A stretch of DNA of 64,000 bases. Source: Niebla homalea. Lineage: Eukaryota; Ascomycota; Lecanoromycetes; Lecanorales; Ramalinaceae. Location of the stretch: NCBI GenBank assembly GCA_019925105.1, contig JAHGAU010000033.1, positions 248,001 through 312,000 on the forward strand. The letters run 5' to 3'. The notes under the pieces are model-generated. The model was not told the DNA's origin, ran no database searches, and saw only the letters and a program-made list of their open reading frames with translations. Positions 37,316 through 48,792 of the stretch are shown here, in pieces. The stretch's first letter is position 1. Each line of letters opens with the position of its first letter. The position numbers were made by a program, and so were the translations under genes.

Positions 37316-37733
37316 TAATTAACTCCTTTTAACTCGGCTTGCTCGCAGTAAAAGTAAAGTAATAAGGGTGGTAAAAATAATAGATCTACATAGGTAATAG
37401 CTTTAATATATACCTATTTCTCGATAATCAAACGTCCTTTTAGTCCCGTTATAATCCTCGGCGTGTTATCTATATATCTATTACCTCCGGAACTACCTTT
37501 ATTACCTAATTAACGTACTCGTTATCGCGGTGGTAATATACGTAAAGTCTGGGTTAAAAGCCTTTAATACACTGCAAAATACTCCTAAGTTCTTCCGCTA
37601 TACTGAGAAATACTACCGCAATTACTCAATATAGCCGCAAAAAAAGGGTGTATATACAGACGATTTGGGGGTGTATATACAGACGATTCGACGGTGTACA
37701 TGCAGACAAAAAGGGTGTACGTGTAGCCAGGCC
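37316..37733. other. Unassigned, less mutated island
   Basis: 418 bases not matched to any other part of the window. CA and TG are commoner than in the flanks. A reverse-strand frame around 37350-37500 is fairly open (for example NTPRIITGLKGRLIIEK, then VYIKAITYVDLLFL), but I do not recognise it. The right end carries a 20 bp tandem repeat. Confidence 0.5.
37645..37725 (+). repeat. GGGTGTATATACAGACGATT tandem repeat
   Basis: Four imperfect units of about 20 bp, with GGTGTAYATRCAGAC as the constant core. It is close to the point where CopB-3 begins. Confidence 0.7.
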
Positions 37734-38014
37734 CAAAAATAACGTTCCTTTACGGTTTTATCAAAGAAGAAGTATATATAGAATAGTTAAAAGGATAAGA
37801 AAAGACCGGTAAAAACGGTAAGAAGCTCTATTATAAGCTTAAGAAGGGCCTATATGAATTAAAGTAATTACTGCGGTTATAATATAACCGTTTTTAGGAG
37901 TTTGAGTTTATAACTATACTATATAGGGTTTTAAACCTATCTATACGGACTATTACGTATTCCTTTACCTTAAAACCGGTATAATCGTAACCGTATATAT
38001 AAATAACGTCTTAA

Positions 38015-38019
38015 TAATT
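38015..38019 (+). repeat. Target-site duplication TAATT of solo LTR (left)
   Basis: TAATT at 38015-38019 is repeated at 38197-38201, flanking the solo LTR exactly. The uninterrupted site is at about 22203-22215 in CopB-2. Confidence 0.9.
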
Positions 38020-38196
38020 TGTTATGGCAGTACCTACCCTGGAGCAAGGGCTCCGGGGTAGGGCCTACCCCTGGGGGTGATCCCCCGGGTAGACTACCTT
38101 CTCATATATGGTAATAGCGGCTTACCCCTAAGCGCTATTACCTACCCCGGATAGCTACTTTATCCATGAGATGGCCGAGTGGTTATCACCCTGACA
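38020..38196 (+). mobile_element. Solo LTR of the TRIM-like element
   Basis: 177 bp, TGTTATGGCAGTACC ... ATCACCCTGACA, nearly identical to the LTRs at 59391, 60220 and 63059. It has a perfect 5 bp duplication and no internal region, so it is the product of LTR-LTR recombination or a single-LTR insertion. CA/TG are intact although the host Copia B around it is RIPed. Confidence 0.93.
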
Positions 38197-39389
38197 TAAT
38201 TAGTCCGTTTAAATAAGGGATTTAGGACTTAAAGGCTATACTTAATTAAGAATTCCGTATATTTAACCTGGGTTTAATAAATTATTACTTAAGTATTATT
38301 ATTATTCGGGATTAATAAAACCGAATAATCTATTTTAATTAAGAAGTTTATATTAAAAGGGTAATATAAAATTATAATTAATAAGAAGTTTACTTAACGT
38401 ATATACTTATACGAATTAATTTTAAGCCGGAACCGTTACTTAAAGGCTATTAAGCGAAGCCGGAGTTTAAATAGTAATATTAATCGGTTATAAATTTATT
38501 AATATATATTATACTTAATATACGATTAAACATAGCCTATACGGTAATAGTTATTAATTAATATTCCGTAAATCCGTTTTAATAATACTAGCTATATATA
38601 AAATAAATTATACGTTATTTACGGATTATTATATACTTCCAGCTGGTATATAAGGGTAAACTTAAGGCTCTTAATAAGTATACCGATTCCGATTTTACGG
38701 CCGACTCTATTCGTAAGTCAATTTCAGGTTATCTTTTTAACGTAAGGAGTATACCGATTTACTGGTCTTTAAAACGGTAACCGACTATAACGTTATCCAC
38801 CTATAAAGCCGAGTACGCGGGATAAATATAGGCTATTAAGGAAGCTATATAGCTTAAGGAACTATTAAAATAAATATAGCCTAATAAATCTGGATATATA
38901 TTTACCATCACGATCTACGGGGATAATTAAGGGGCTATTACCCTAGCGAAGAACCCGGTATATTACGTAAGGATGAAGTATATAGGCATTTAACTGCATT
39001 AACTTCGGGAGTAACTTACCGCCGGTACCGTCGATCTTAAATACGTCTATACCACGGAGCAGATAGCGGATGGGCTGATAAAGGCCCTACCCACTAGAAC
39101 CTTTATATAATTTAGACGCGTATTGGGCCTTAAAAAACCACCGAATCGATAATCCAGGGACCGTATACTTACTGACGGCGGACTTAATAACAAGCCGGGT
39201 GATAAGTAATAATTATATGGGGGAGCTTACCGACTCAGGATGCAAAGGAGTTTACCGACTTAGGATACAGGGGAGCTACGTAATAAATACGGTAACGAGC
39301 CACTTATATAAAGGGACATAACGTTAGGGCTATAAAGGAGTTGTTTAATGAGTATGATTTATAGGCTATATACGAAGTTCGAAGGGGAG

Positions 39390-39551
39390 TATTAAATATA
39401 TAGGATCGCCACTTGAGAGATTACGTAACGCGGATCAGATTAGATAAGGCGGACGTACTAGACCCAAGTGGGATAGCGGCATAGGGCCTTGCACATAGTC
39501 TCACTTTATACATAGTAATAATCAAGTAACTTACACCTCTCAATTTCAACA
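39390..39551 (+). repeat. Copia B 3' LTR (CopB-3)
   Basis: 162 bp, preceded by the purine tract GAAGGGGAG. The inner end is RIPed (TATTAAATATATAGG) and the outer end is intact (CTCAATTTCAACA). Confidence 0.92.
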
Positions 39552-40838
39552 AACCGGGACTTTAATTATTAAGCCGCTAGCTTTTAATTAACGCTTATAT
39601 ATTTTATAGCCGTAATCCCTACGGATTATATTAAACCTACGACCTATATATAAACCGTAAAAAACGTATACTATAAGATAAAGTAAGAGCTTGCTATAAA
39701 AGATAAAGTTAAGTCCTTAAAGAAGAATAAAACCTGGATCCTAATAGATTTACCTCCCGGTATTAACGTGTTAAATAATAAGTGGATTTATAAGTATAAA
39801 CGTGGACTAAACGGTAGTATTATCCGGTATAAGGCTAGGTAAATAGTCCGTAACTTTCAATAAAAGGAAAACTTAGATTTCTTTAATACCTTTATAACGG
39901 TTATTAAGCCATAAGGCCCTTTTTATTATAACGGCTATATATAACCTGGAGATTAAGTAAATAAACGTTAAAATAGTATTCCTTTACGGTAATATCCTTA
40001 AAAAGATTTATATTTATTAATTAACGGGCTTTAATAATAATTTAAAACAGGTTTACTTATTAAATAAAGTTCTTTATAAGCTTAAATAATTACCCCGGAT
40101 TTAATATTAATACCTCTTTATATTCCTTAAAAAACTTAATTATTATTATATTAACAAAGATTATAGTATATTCTTAAACCCGGATATTAATATTATCGTT
40201 ACCGTATATATCGATAATATCCTAATAATAAGAGTTAATAAACGGGTTATTACCGATTTAAAAACTTAATTAAATAAGAAGTTCAAGATATCCGATTTGG
40301 GCTTATATAGTTAATACCTAAGCATAAATATTACTTATAATCAATAAAATTAAACTTTTACTCTTAATTAAAGGGGTTACGTTAAATAGGTCCTTATTTA
40401 ATTCAATATATATAACGATTCTCTCTTTAAAGGTAACGGTATAGTTATCCTTATAAACGTAAATGCCCGTTTTAAGCCGGTTAATAAAAAATATACCGCC
40501 TTAAAGTAATTTTAACTTAAATACCAGTTTGCTATCGGTTTACTTATATATATTATAATAAGTACTAAACTTAATATAGCTTTTACGGTATTATTAATAT
40601 TACGTTATACGTTTAACCTTAATAAAGGGCATTAAATAGTTATTAAAAAGATCTTCCGTTATTTCCGCGGTATAGCCTCCCTAAAGCTCGTTTTTCGAGG
40701 CCCTTTAAAGCCCCTTAGTAATTATACGGACTTAAACTATGCCAGCGACCCATAAATACGTCAATCCACCTCCGGGTATACCTTGAACCTGGAAAATACA
40801 GTTATTAACTGGTCTTTAAAACGTTAACCGACTATAGC
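39552..40838 (+). mobile_element. Copia A middle segment (CopA-3, left part)
   Basis: Collinear with 50836-52125 of CopA-4. RT is recognisable: NKTWILIDLPPGINVLN near 39730-39775, and VYIDNILIIRVN at 40203-40238 keeps the first catalytic Asp. RNase H follows (NYASDP..., STSGYTLNLENTVINW near 40770-40810). CopB-3 abuts on the left. CopA-4 splits it on the right at ATAGC (40834-40838), and the sequence resumes at 52855. It is the least mutated Copia A pol in the window. Confidence 0.9.
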
Positions 40839-40974
40839 TGTCAGAAGTGCAGAAGGCAAAGACCTCGGCTATTACCAAAAGGGAACTAGCGTACTTCCAC
40901 TTCTTATAGATAGATATCGCTTAACACCTTTATATAGTACTTAATTAAGCAAGTTATACATTATTATTTTAACA
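40839..40974 (+). repeat. Copia A 5' LTR (CopA-4)
   Basis: 136 bp, TGTCAGAAGTGCAGAAGGCA at the outer end (intact) and TTATTATTTTAACA at the inner end (RIPed compared with CTACCATTTCAACA in the 3' LTR). Confidence 0.94.
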
Positions 40975-40988
40975 GGTTATAAGCCCGG
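40975..40988 (+). other. Primer-binding site of CopA-4
   Basis: GGTTATAAGCCCGG directly follows the LTR and is identical to the Copia B site at 17654, although the two LTR families differ in sequence. Confidence 0.78.
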
Positions 40989-41479
40989 TTTATATGCTTA
41001 CCACTGCGTTCAATAAGCCTTAACTACGTTATATAGCTTAAATACTTTAAAAGCCGTCGCTTTATTATCGTAAGCATTGTAACAATTCTTATTATTACTA
41101 TAACTACTGTAGTTACTTAATAGTCCTATCGATTTAAGCCTTAACCACCCGAAAAATAAGGAGGCTAGGACGAAAATAAAAGGTTGGGACGTTCCTAGCT
41201 TAAATTATTATTTATACGCAGAATCGTAAGGTATAGTAGCCCTATATACCGATCTACGCGTACGCTATAAGGGTATAATAGTACCTATAGGGCCGTTAAA
41301 TCGGCGGATCCCTGGTAAACGCGTTAATACCCTTAAAGAATAAGGAGAAACGTTTATTTATTATTAAGGCGATTAAAGCGGCTTATAAAACCTATCATCG
41401 TATATACTTAACTTCTTAATTAAGTTAGTTACTTAATTTAAGTTATTATTATTCTAGCCCTATATTAAAGTTTATTTTA

Positions 41480-42037
41480 GTTACCGTATTAAAGTTTAAG
41501 TATAAAAAGAAATAAAATATTTACTTTTAAGGCTTTTTCCTTTTTACTAAAATTATTAAGGCTTAAATTAATTATAGCTCCATTCTTAAGGGCTCTTTAT
41601 TAAGATTTTTACTATTATTAAAATTATTAAAAATACGTCGATCATCCTAATTTATATATTCTATTACTTTAATTAATAATTAAATTATTTATCCTTAAAT
41701 AACGTTCCCTTACCCGGCGTATTATATATATTCCATAAGCTTTACGTCTTAAACGATTTATTAAGATTAAGAAGCTCCGTTATTTATTATTAGTTTTTAA
41801 ATTACGGTTCTTATTAAGTAAAAAGAAACTCCGGGCCCGTTATTATTTACTTTATAAGATATTCCGGTTTACGTATACTTTATTTAGGAAGGCTATAGTT
41901 TTTAAAGATAATAATCTAGAGTATTATTTATTATTATTACCATCTAAGTTATCCTTATTTAAGGGCTTAATATTATTAATTATAATCCCGTTACTTTTTA
42001 ACGATATAAATTTCTTTAACTTTTAGGCTAAATTACC

Positions 42038-42069
<32 letters not shown>

Positions 42070-42984
42070 TATTACTATTATTATATCTGACCCTTCTAAG
42101 ATTGCCGGTACCTTTAATAAGGTTATTAAGCTTAAGGATAACCTTAAGTATATTATATAGGAACGTAAAATAAGTAAAAAGCTTAAGCTTACTTAACTTA
42201 ATTACTGGATTATAAATTCTAACTTACGCCTTATTAAGACCAAAGTTCTTAAGGGTAATAAGCTTATAAAGGCTTAAGAAACCTATAATTAAGGGCACTT
42301 TATAACCTATGTTATAATCCGTATAAGGATTAAGGGGATTAATTAATACGTTATTAAAAATATTAAGAATATTAAAGTAATATAAAATACCCTTTATACT
42401 CGGTATTAATTTAAGGGCTTAAGTTACCTTACATCGGCCCTTAAGCGCTTCACTTCTTTTACCTTTAGTTAATATTTAGATCCAAATAAATATTATAATA
42501 AATATTAAGACTTTTTCAATAAATTATAGAACTTCTAAGGTACGGTTATTATTAATAATAATGTATTTATTTAGTAATTCTATAAGGGCCTTAACCCGGA
42601 GTATAAAGCCTATATTAATTAATATAATAATAAGTATAAGCCGTTTTAAACGGCCGATAATAATATTAACGTTTTAAAATACGTATTTACCCATATAATT
42701 AACCGGTTTCTTTAATATAAAGCCTTAAATAAGACGTCTACGTTTAATATTATAGCCCTTACGGTTATTACCATTGATTTACGCTTCCGGGACGATATCC
42801 GCCTTAATAATTTTATTCCGTTCCATATTTTTTTATAGTTTAATATCCGTTAAAGTTATTACGTTAAGGTTTTATAAAAGAAACGTTTTTATATTGTTAC
42901 CAGCTATCAATTACCTTACGGGTACAATGAATCAACCTATAATAACGATAATAGGCGCCATAATAATAATAATAATAATAATAT
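41480..42984 (+). pseudogene. Copia gag remnant (CopA-4)
   Basis: The coding relic upstream of the LINE insertion is collinear with the reverse complement of about 57130-58243 in CopA-5. It contains a run of ATT/TTA triplets at 42030-42085, which also exists in CopA-5, so the tract belongs to the element. A zinc-knuckle position is plausible near 42895-42930. The start codon was not identified. Open stretches here are accidental. Confidence 0.65.
42030..42085 (+). repeat. (ATT)n microsatellite in Copia A gag
   Basis: About ten ATT units followed by interrupted units. The same tract is expanded at 57965-58035 on the opposite strand in CopA-5. Confidence 0.85.
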
Positions 42985-44870
42985 GAGAATGGCGACGAAC
43001 AAAGGGACCCCAGAGGTCCAAAACGATGCGTACATGCATAGCTCTAGTGACAGTAAGGGGAGTGCATTAAGTACGATAAGTGGAAGTAACGTAATAGTTA
43101 AGAATAAGGTGGTAAACGGGCAAATGGCCCATATTAACAGAAACGGCGACGACGTATACGGGCAATATAATAATAATAAGCCGGATAGCGTTTAAAGTAA
43201 GTAAAGAAATTAAGATTAATAAAATACACGTATTAAAACGCGTAAAACGTATAATAACAATATAGAGATAATAGGTAAATAAGGGGGTAAGAAGGCCGGT
43301 ACGGTATTAACGGCGAAGGGTATAAGCGGGGGGAAAGGGCAGAAAGATTGCGGCAAAAGTACTATTAAGGATATATAAAGGGGAAATAAGGTTAATAAGG
43401 AGGATAAAACCTTAAAAGATTAAAGGTAAAAAACGGAGATAATATATTACCTAATAAATAAGGGCGAAAGGATAATAGGGGAAGTAATAAAGGCCTTAAA
43501 AGGACTTTTTACGGTAAAGTAAAAAAATATTATATTAAAGACTTAACCGATATTATAGATTAAGTTAAAAAACGTAAAAGATTTCTATATAAAAATAGGG
43601 GTAAAGTTAAGGAAGGCGGAGCGACTATAGGGCTCCTTAAGGGCGGTAGTAAAGGCGTTAATAAAAAATAAAAACGGCGGCTTAAGATTAAATATATGAA
43701 GCGAGGATATAAAAATAACAGCCCCTTAAACGAAAAAAAGCTAAGTAATAAAAATAATAAAAAGGGTACCCGCGATAAAGAATAAAAGGATAACGGAAGA
43801 GAAAGTAATTATATTAAAGAAAGTGAAGATAATAATAATCCGTTTATTTAATAATAAAAAGAGGAATACGGTAATAAAAATAAACCCGTTATAATTAATA
43901 AAAACTTTTAAGGTAACGATAGAATTATTAATAAAATAGATTATTATAATACGTAAACTATAAAGTAAGAATATTCTCCTTAATATAACGTTTTTAAAAG
44001 CGAAAAAAAGTTTAAAAAAGTTTAAAATTTAAATTAATAAAAGAAAATATAAATCGGCTAAGGTTTTAAGGTAATTATTTACCATTATAATAAATAAAAT
44101 ATACTTATTACGTTTTAAGGAAGCCGAAAGAGAGGTTACGTTAAAAAGTATAGAAAGGGAGAATACGGTTTTTTACTTAAGGTTTAAGATTATTAATTAT
44201 AAATTTCCGCCGGTAATAAAAAGACTTAACTCCTTAAGATACGTAAAGAAATACTTTACCGTTATATTAAGCGTAACGTTAATAAAGATATATAATAACG
44301 TTTTAAATAAAAAGATTATTAAAAAGGGATCTTTTAAAATAACTTAATTATCAGATAGGGCGGTTAATATTTATTAATATTTTAAATATTAAGGTTATAG
44401 ATATATTATTATAAAATGTTTTAATATTATAAAGTATACGGTTTACGTTAAGGACTATAATACTTATAAATATATAAAGCTAATAATTAAAAGGTTTATA
44501 AAGGATATGCTTAAATATACCGTATATAGTAAGGAAAAATACCCAGTATAGGATTTTAAATATATAATAAGAGCCAAGGAGATTAAACGTAAGGAAACCC
44601 GGATAACCGTAAAAATCCAACGGTATAATATATACGAGATTAGTTTAATAAATTAATTAAAAATAACCTTAAGATATAAACTTAATTAACCAGATAATAA
44701 AAGGTAAATAATAATAAAGAAAAAAAAGCTTTTTGCGATCCCGATCTTAAAAGCCGGCCGTCTTACGTTTTTAATAATAGCCGGGAAGGTATTAAACCAG
44801 AAAACGTTTAGCTTTAATAAGAAGTCTATAACTTAAACGGGTATAAAAGAGGAAGCCTTTATAAAGGTTA
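42983..44870 (+). pseudogene. LINE ORF1 (gag-like) remnant with intact first 70 codons
   Basis: ATG at 42983 (in frame with ATGGCG at 42989) opens 70 codons, MRMATNKGTPEVQNDAYMHS onward, ending at a TAA at 43193-43195 that marks where RIP damage starts. The ATG at 42989 is the start shared with Tad-2 and Tad-3; 42983 lies in the target duplication. Paired zinc-knuckle relics are at 44360-44465, with Tyr and Phe in place of Cys (YxxFKYxGYRYxxxKCF...YxxYxKDYNTYKY). The role inferred from the family is RNA binding and RNP formation. Confidence 0.8.
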
Positions 44871-47800
44871 ATATATAATATATTAATATTTTTAAGAATA
44901 ATATAATATAACGTTCATAGCGAAGGAATTAAAATTATAATACCAATATTTAAATCCAAAAAAGTCAAAGACGTTAACGTTATAATAATATAGGAATTAC
45001 CGTATAGCTTATATATATATTTATTTATTAACTTAAGAAAGGGATTTTATTTAGCCTTTAAAGGGAATAAAATAATTAAAATATACTTTTTTATAAATAA
45101 ATAACTTAACGTAAATAATTAAAATATTACTTATTATAATAAAAATCTTTATATACTCTATATTATAAGGGAAAAGGACTTAAAGGGCGACCTTAATATT
45201 TATAATATATATAACCCGCCGCCGGTTAATAAGGAAGGACCTTTTATAATATCGTTACTTAAAAAGGTCTTAATTACTTTAAATAAATATATATTGCTTA
45301 AAAACTTTAATTTATATTACTATATATAAAATAAAAAAAAGCGTATAATAAATTACGTTAAATTAAATAACCTATTAATAATTACCGCTTAAGTTAATTT
45401 CTTATTATTAATATTATAAAAGATTATTATATAAAAAAGTTATAAGTTTAAAATAATAATTAATTTAACTTTTAATATGGAAAAGGTTACCGGCGTAATC
45501 GTAATATATAAGCTATAAAAAGACTTAAAATATAACTTAAACTATATACCGATATAGATAACCCTGGATTAAACCGTTAATATAATTATATTATTATTAA
45601 TAAGGAAGGCATAAAAAACGGTTAAGGAAATAAAGGTTTATATTAAAACGGAAGAAATAATAATATAATTTACGGACCTCCCTTAATTAAATAATAAAAA
45701 CCGGATCGATTTTTTCGTAAAGCGAATAATAAAAGTATTAAACGAAGTAATTAATAAAACTATCCCGATAACGAAACCCTCTTAAAGAGTTAAAACTTAT
45801 TAAAACGAAAAATATATAACCGCGATTATAAAAACGAAAAAATTAATTAAATAAACTTTTAAATATAAAAATTAGGAAATACTTAATTAATTAAGGGTTA
45901 TTTAAGAGAAAAAGGAAAAAACTATTAAAAAGGTTAAATAAATATACTTTCGGTCTACGGTATATAACTTAACGGTTTTACTTTATAATATTTAAAAATT
46001 AATAAAATATAATAGAGAATAAAATAAGAAATTAAAGTTTATCTTTAAATTCCTGCCCCTTAAGAGATTTAATAATATATTAATTAATACCTTTAACGGT
46101 AAGATTAAGGCGCTTAAAGGAGCATTTTTCCTTTTTCCGTTAGAAATTAATTTAAACGATATCGACAGCGTTATATACCTTAACCTTATATTAATAAATA
46201 AAATAATAATATAAGATATAATAATTAAAGCGATTAATAAATTAAAGAAAAATAAAGTCCCGGGATCGAATAAGATTCCCAATAGATTCCTGGCAATAAT
46301 AGCCTTACCGTTTAAAAAGGTTTTTACTTATCTTTTTTAAGCATATTTTAACGTTAATTATTATTTACGTAAATTTAAGGAAATAAAAATAATTATCCTT
46401 AAGAAGTTTATTAAGCCGGATTACTTTAAGGTAAAGTCTTATAAACTTATTATACTCCTATATATATTAAGGAAAGCCTTAAAGATAATAATAACGAGGA
46501 TCCTTAATAATTATATAAAGAATTACGGACTTCTCCTTAATTAATAAATAAAAATAAGGAGAAATTAGTTAATAAAAATAACCCTTAAAAGATTAATTAA
46601 CGGCTTATATATAATATAAAATTATAAGAAGAAATATATTATAAGTCTTCTTTCTTTTAATATTATAAATACCTTTAATAAAATAAATTATTAAAGGTTA
46701 CTATATAATTTAAGGAAAAAAGGGATATTACCCTTCTTAATTAAGTAAATAAAGAATTTTTTAAACGACTGAATTATATCGATTAATTTAAGATAAAAAA
46801 TAAGCTTAATAAAACCCGCTATAATAAGGATTCCTTAAGGATTGCTTATTTCTCCTATATTATTCTTATTCTTTAACGGTTTATTAATTAAAAAATTTAT
46901 TAAATTAAAATAAAAGGTTTAAGTTAAAAGCTTTATTAATAATATTTACCTTTTAATTTATAATACCTTTATATATATAAACTATTTAGAATTAAAATAA
47001 ACTTATAAAGTTTATCTTCGGTAAATAAAAACTTACGGGGCTTAATTTACGTTATATAAATATAAACTTATCTATATAATTAAAAGCCCGAGGCTATACG
47101 ATATAATAACTATAGTAAACTTAAATAAAGTTATAATAAAGCCGGATACCAATATTAAAGTCCTTAACCTTTAAGTAAATAAAAAGCTTAATTAAAAGGA
47201 CTATATAAGAAAAATTTAAAAGAAGATAACTTTATAAAAAAAGGGCCTTATTTATCTTATTATATCGATATAAAAAGTTACGTTATAGAAGGCCCGGATT
47301 ATTTATTAAACTATAATAAAGTTAATTATAATATACGTTATAGTTATTTAATATATACTTAAGGGTACTCCAGGATATAAAAAGAGTTTATTTAAATATT
47401 ATAGAAAGTCTAGAATCGGTATTTAAGAATAATTAACGGTATTTATAAAATAACCCTTATCCTAATATTAAAGTTTAAGGTTTTTATATTATTAATTAAA
47501 GTTTTATTAAATTAAATAATCGCTTAAATAAAATTAAAAAGATATATATACTTAATTATAATAATAAGAAATAGGCAGATCCGCTAAAATCTTAATAAGC
47601 TTAAAGTTAAAAAAAATAAATTAAAAATATTTATTTTCTTTCTTATTAAGATAAAGTAGGAATAAGTTAAAAAGAAAATTAACTTTACCAATATCCCGGA
47701 GGCTAGTTTAAATAAGTATAAATTCCCGTTAAACGTAAAAGAAACCGAGATTAAGGGGATTTAAAGAATAAAAACTATAATAATTACCTTATAAATTATA

Positions 47801-48780
47801 ATAAAGTAAATTAAATATTAACGGAAATTCAAGGACTTTATATTTTAAGGTTATTATTACTTAATTTTTAACGATAAAAAGATTATTAATAAGTATTTCC
47901 GTTATTATAATATTATAAAAAAGGGTAATAACGTATTAATAATTTAATTCCGGACGGGTAAAAACGGTTTAATTTACTTCTTATTTATTATATATATCGG
48001 GGGTTAAATAAACGCTGGATATAAATACGGATAAAAAAAATAAGACATTATATATATCCTTATTTCTTATTTTTTATTTACGGAAATTAAATTAAAATTT
48101 ATTATAAAAGTTAATACTTAAAATTATTATTAAATATTATTTATAAAGTAAAATATCCGGGTAGCTATTAAGTTTATAATATTTACCGGATTATTATTAT
48201 AATTTAATTTTATTATAAAGATAAATAAAATTATTAAAAACTTTATAAAGAAAGTCCGTTACCGGTTAAAAAAGAAAAAAAGGAGCGGAAACCGGTTATA
48301 TTAATTATATAAACCGGAAAATATCTTTTATAACCGTAAAAATATAATAATAAATACTTATTAAAAGTCTTTAAAGGAATTAATAGCGATAATAATATAA
48401 AAAAGGTATATATTAAACGCGTAAGTATTAATAAGGATATTCAGAAATATTATGTAAAATTAAAGCAATATAAATATATAAAGGTACGGAAAAGCAATAA
48501 GTTTAAGGATAGCCTTTATAAGGATATAATTATAATATTACGGATTTTCTTAAGGGAGTTAAAATATAAAAAGTATATAAATAGATTATTACTCTTTAAA
48601 CGGCCGTTAATATCCTCTACCTTAAGGGATAGAGGGTGGAGGCTTAATAAACGCCGGTTTTTGCCTTAACGTTATAAGTATCAGGTTTTTACGGTTATTA
48701 ATAAGGTTAAAAGGCCGCGTATTAAGGAACGCCGGAATTAGCTTAGCTAGACCCGTAGTATAAATCAATCAATCAATCAA
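42985..48780 (+). mobile_element. Complete Tad1-like LINE (Tad-5)
   Basis: About 5.8 kb, inserted in Copia A element CopA-4 with a 12 bp target duplication, TAATAATAATAT (42973-42984 and 48781-48792). It begins four bases before the ATGGCG of ORF1 and ends in TCAA units (48762-48780). The first 200 and last 100 or so bases are close to unmutated; the middle is heavily RIPed. With Tad-3 it defines the family's exact ends. Confidence 0.93.
44880..48590 (+). pseudogene. LINE ORF2 (endonuclease and RT) remnant, Tad-5
   Basis: The endonuclease relic lies from about 44880. The RT entry motif reads KNKVPGSNKIPNRFLAIIALP at 46245-46310 (from KAPGPDGIPNRFL), FINNIYLLIYNTFIYINYLEL at 46931-46993 is the catalytic box with Asp read as Asn, and distal blocks follow to 48590. 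Frames are interrupted by many stops. This is the best preserved ORF2 of the four. Confidence 0.84.
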
Positions 48781-48792
48781 TAATAATAATAT

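Larger units (their letters stand above)
37734..39160 (+). pseudogene. Copia pol remnant (RT and RNase H), CopB-3
   Basis: It retains the VYINNVLII catalytic box at 37994-38015, just before the solo LTR, then RNase H with KYTDSDFTADSIRKSI near 38680-38720, TYKAEYAG near 38800, and a GLIKALPT-type end near 39075. Several blocks are better kept than in CopB-2, but stops remain. Confidence 0.82.
37734..39551 (+). mobile_element. Copia B 3' portion with 3' LTR (CopB-3)
   Basis: Collinear with 21935-23545 of CopB-2 (RT middle to 3' LTR), 5'-truncated at 37734. It is interrupted at 38020-38196 by a solo LTR of another family. Downstream sequence is Copia A (CopA-3). It is less mutated near its 3' end. 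Confidence 0.9.

Noticed and set aside
42774..42986. Plus-strand ORF of 70 codons before the LINE
   Set aside because: An out-of-frame reading of Copia A gag ending in the ATA microsatellite at the LINE target site.
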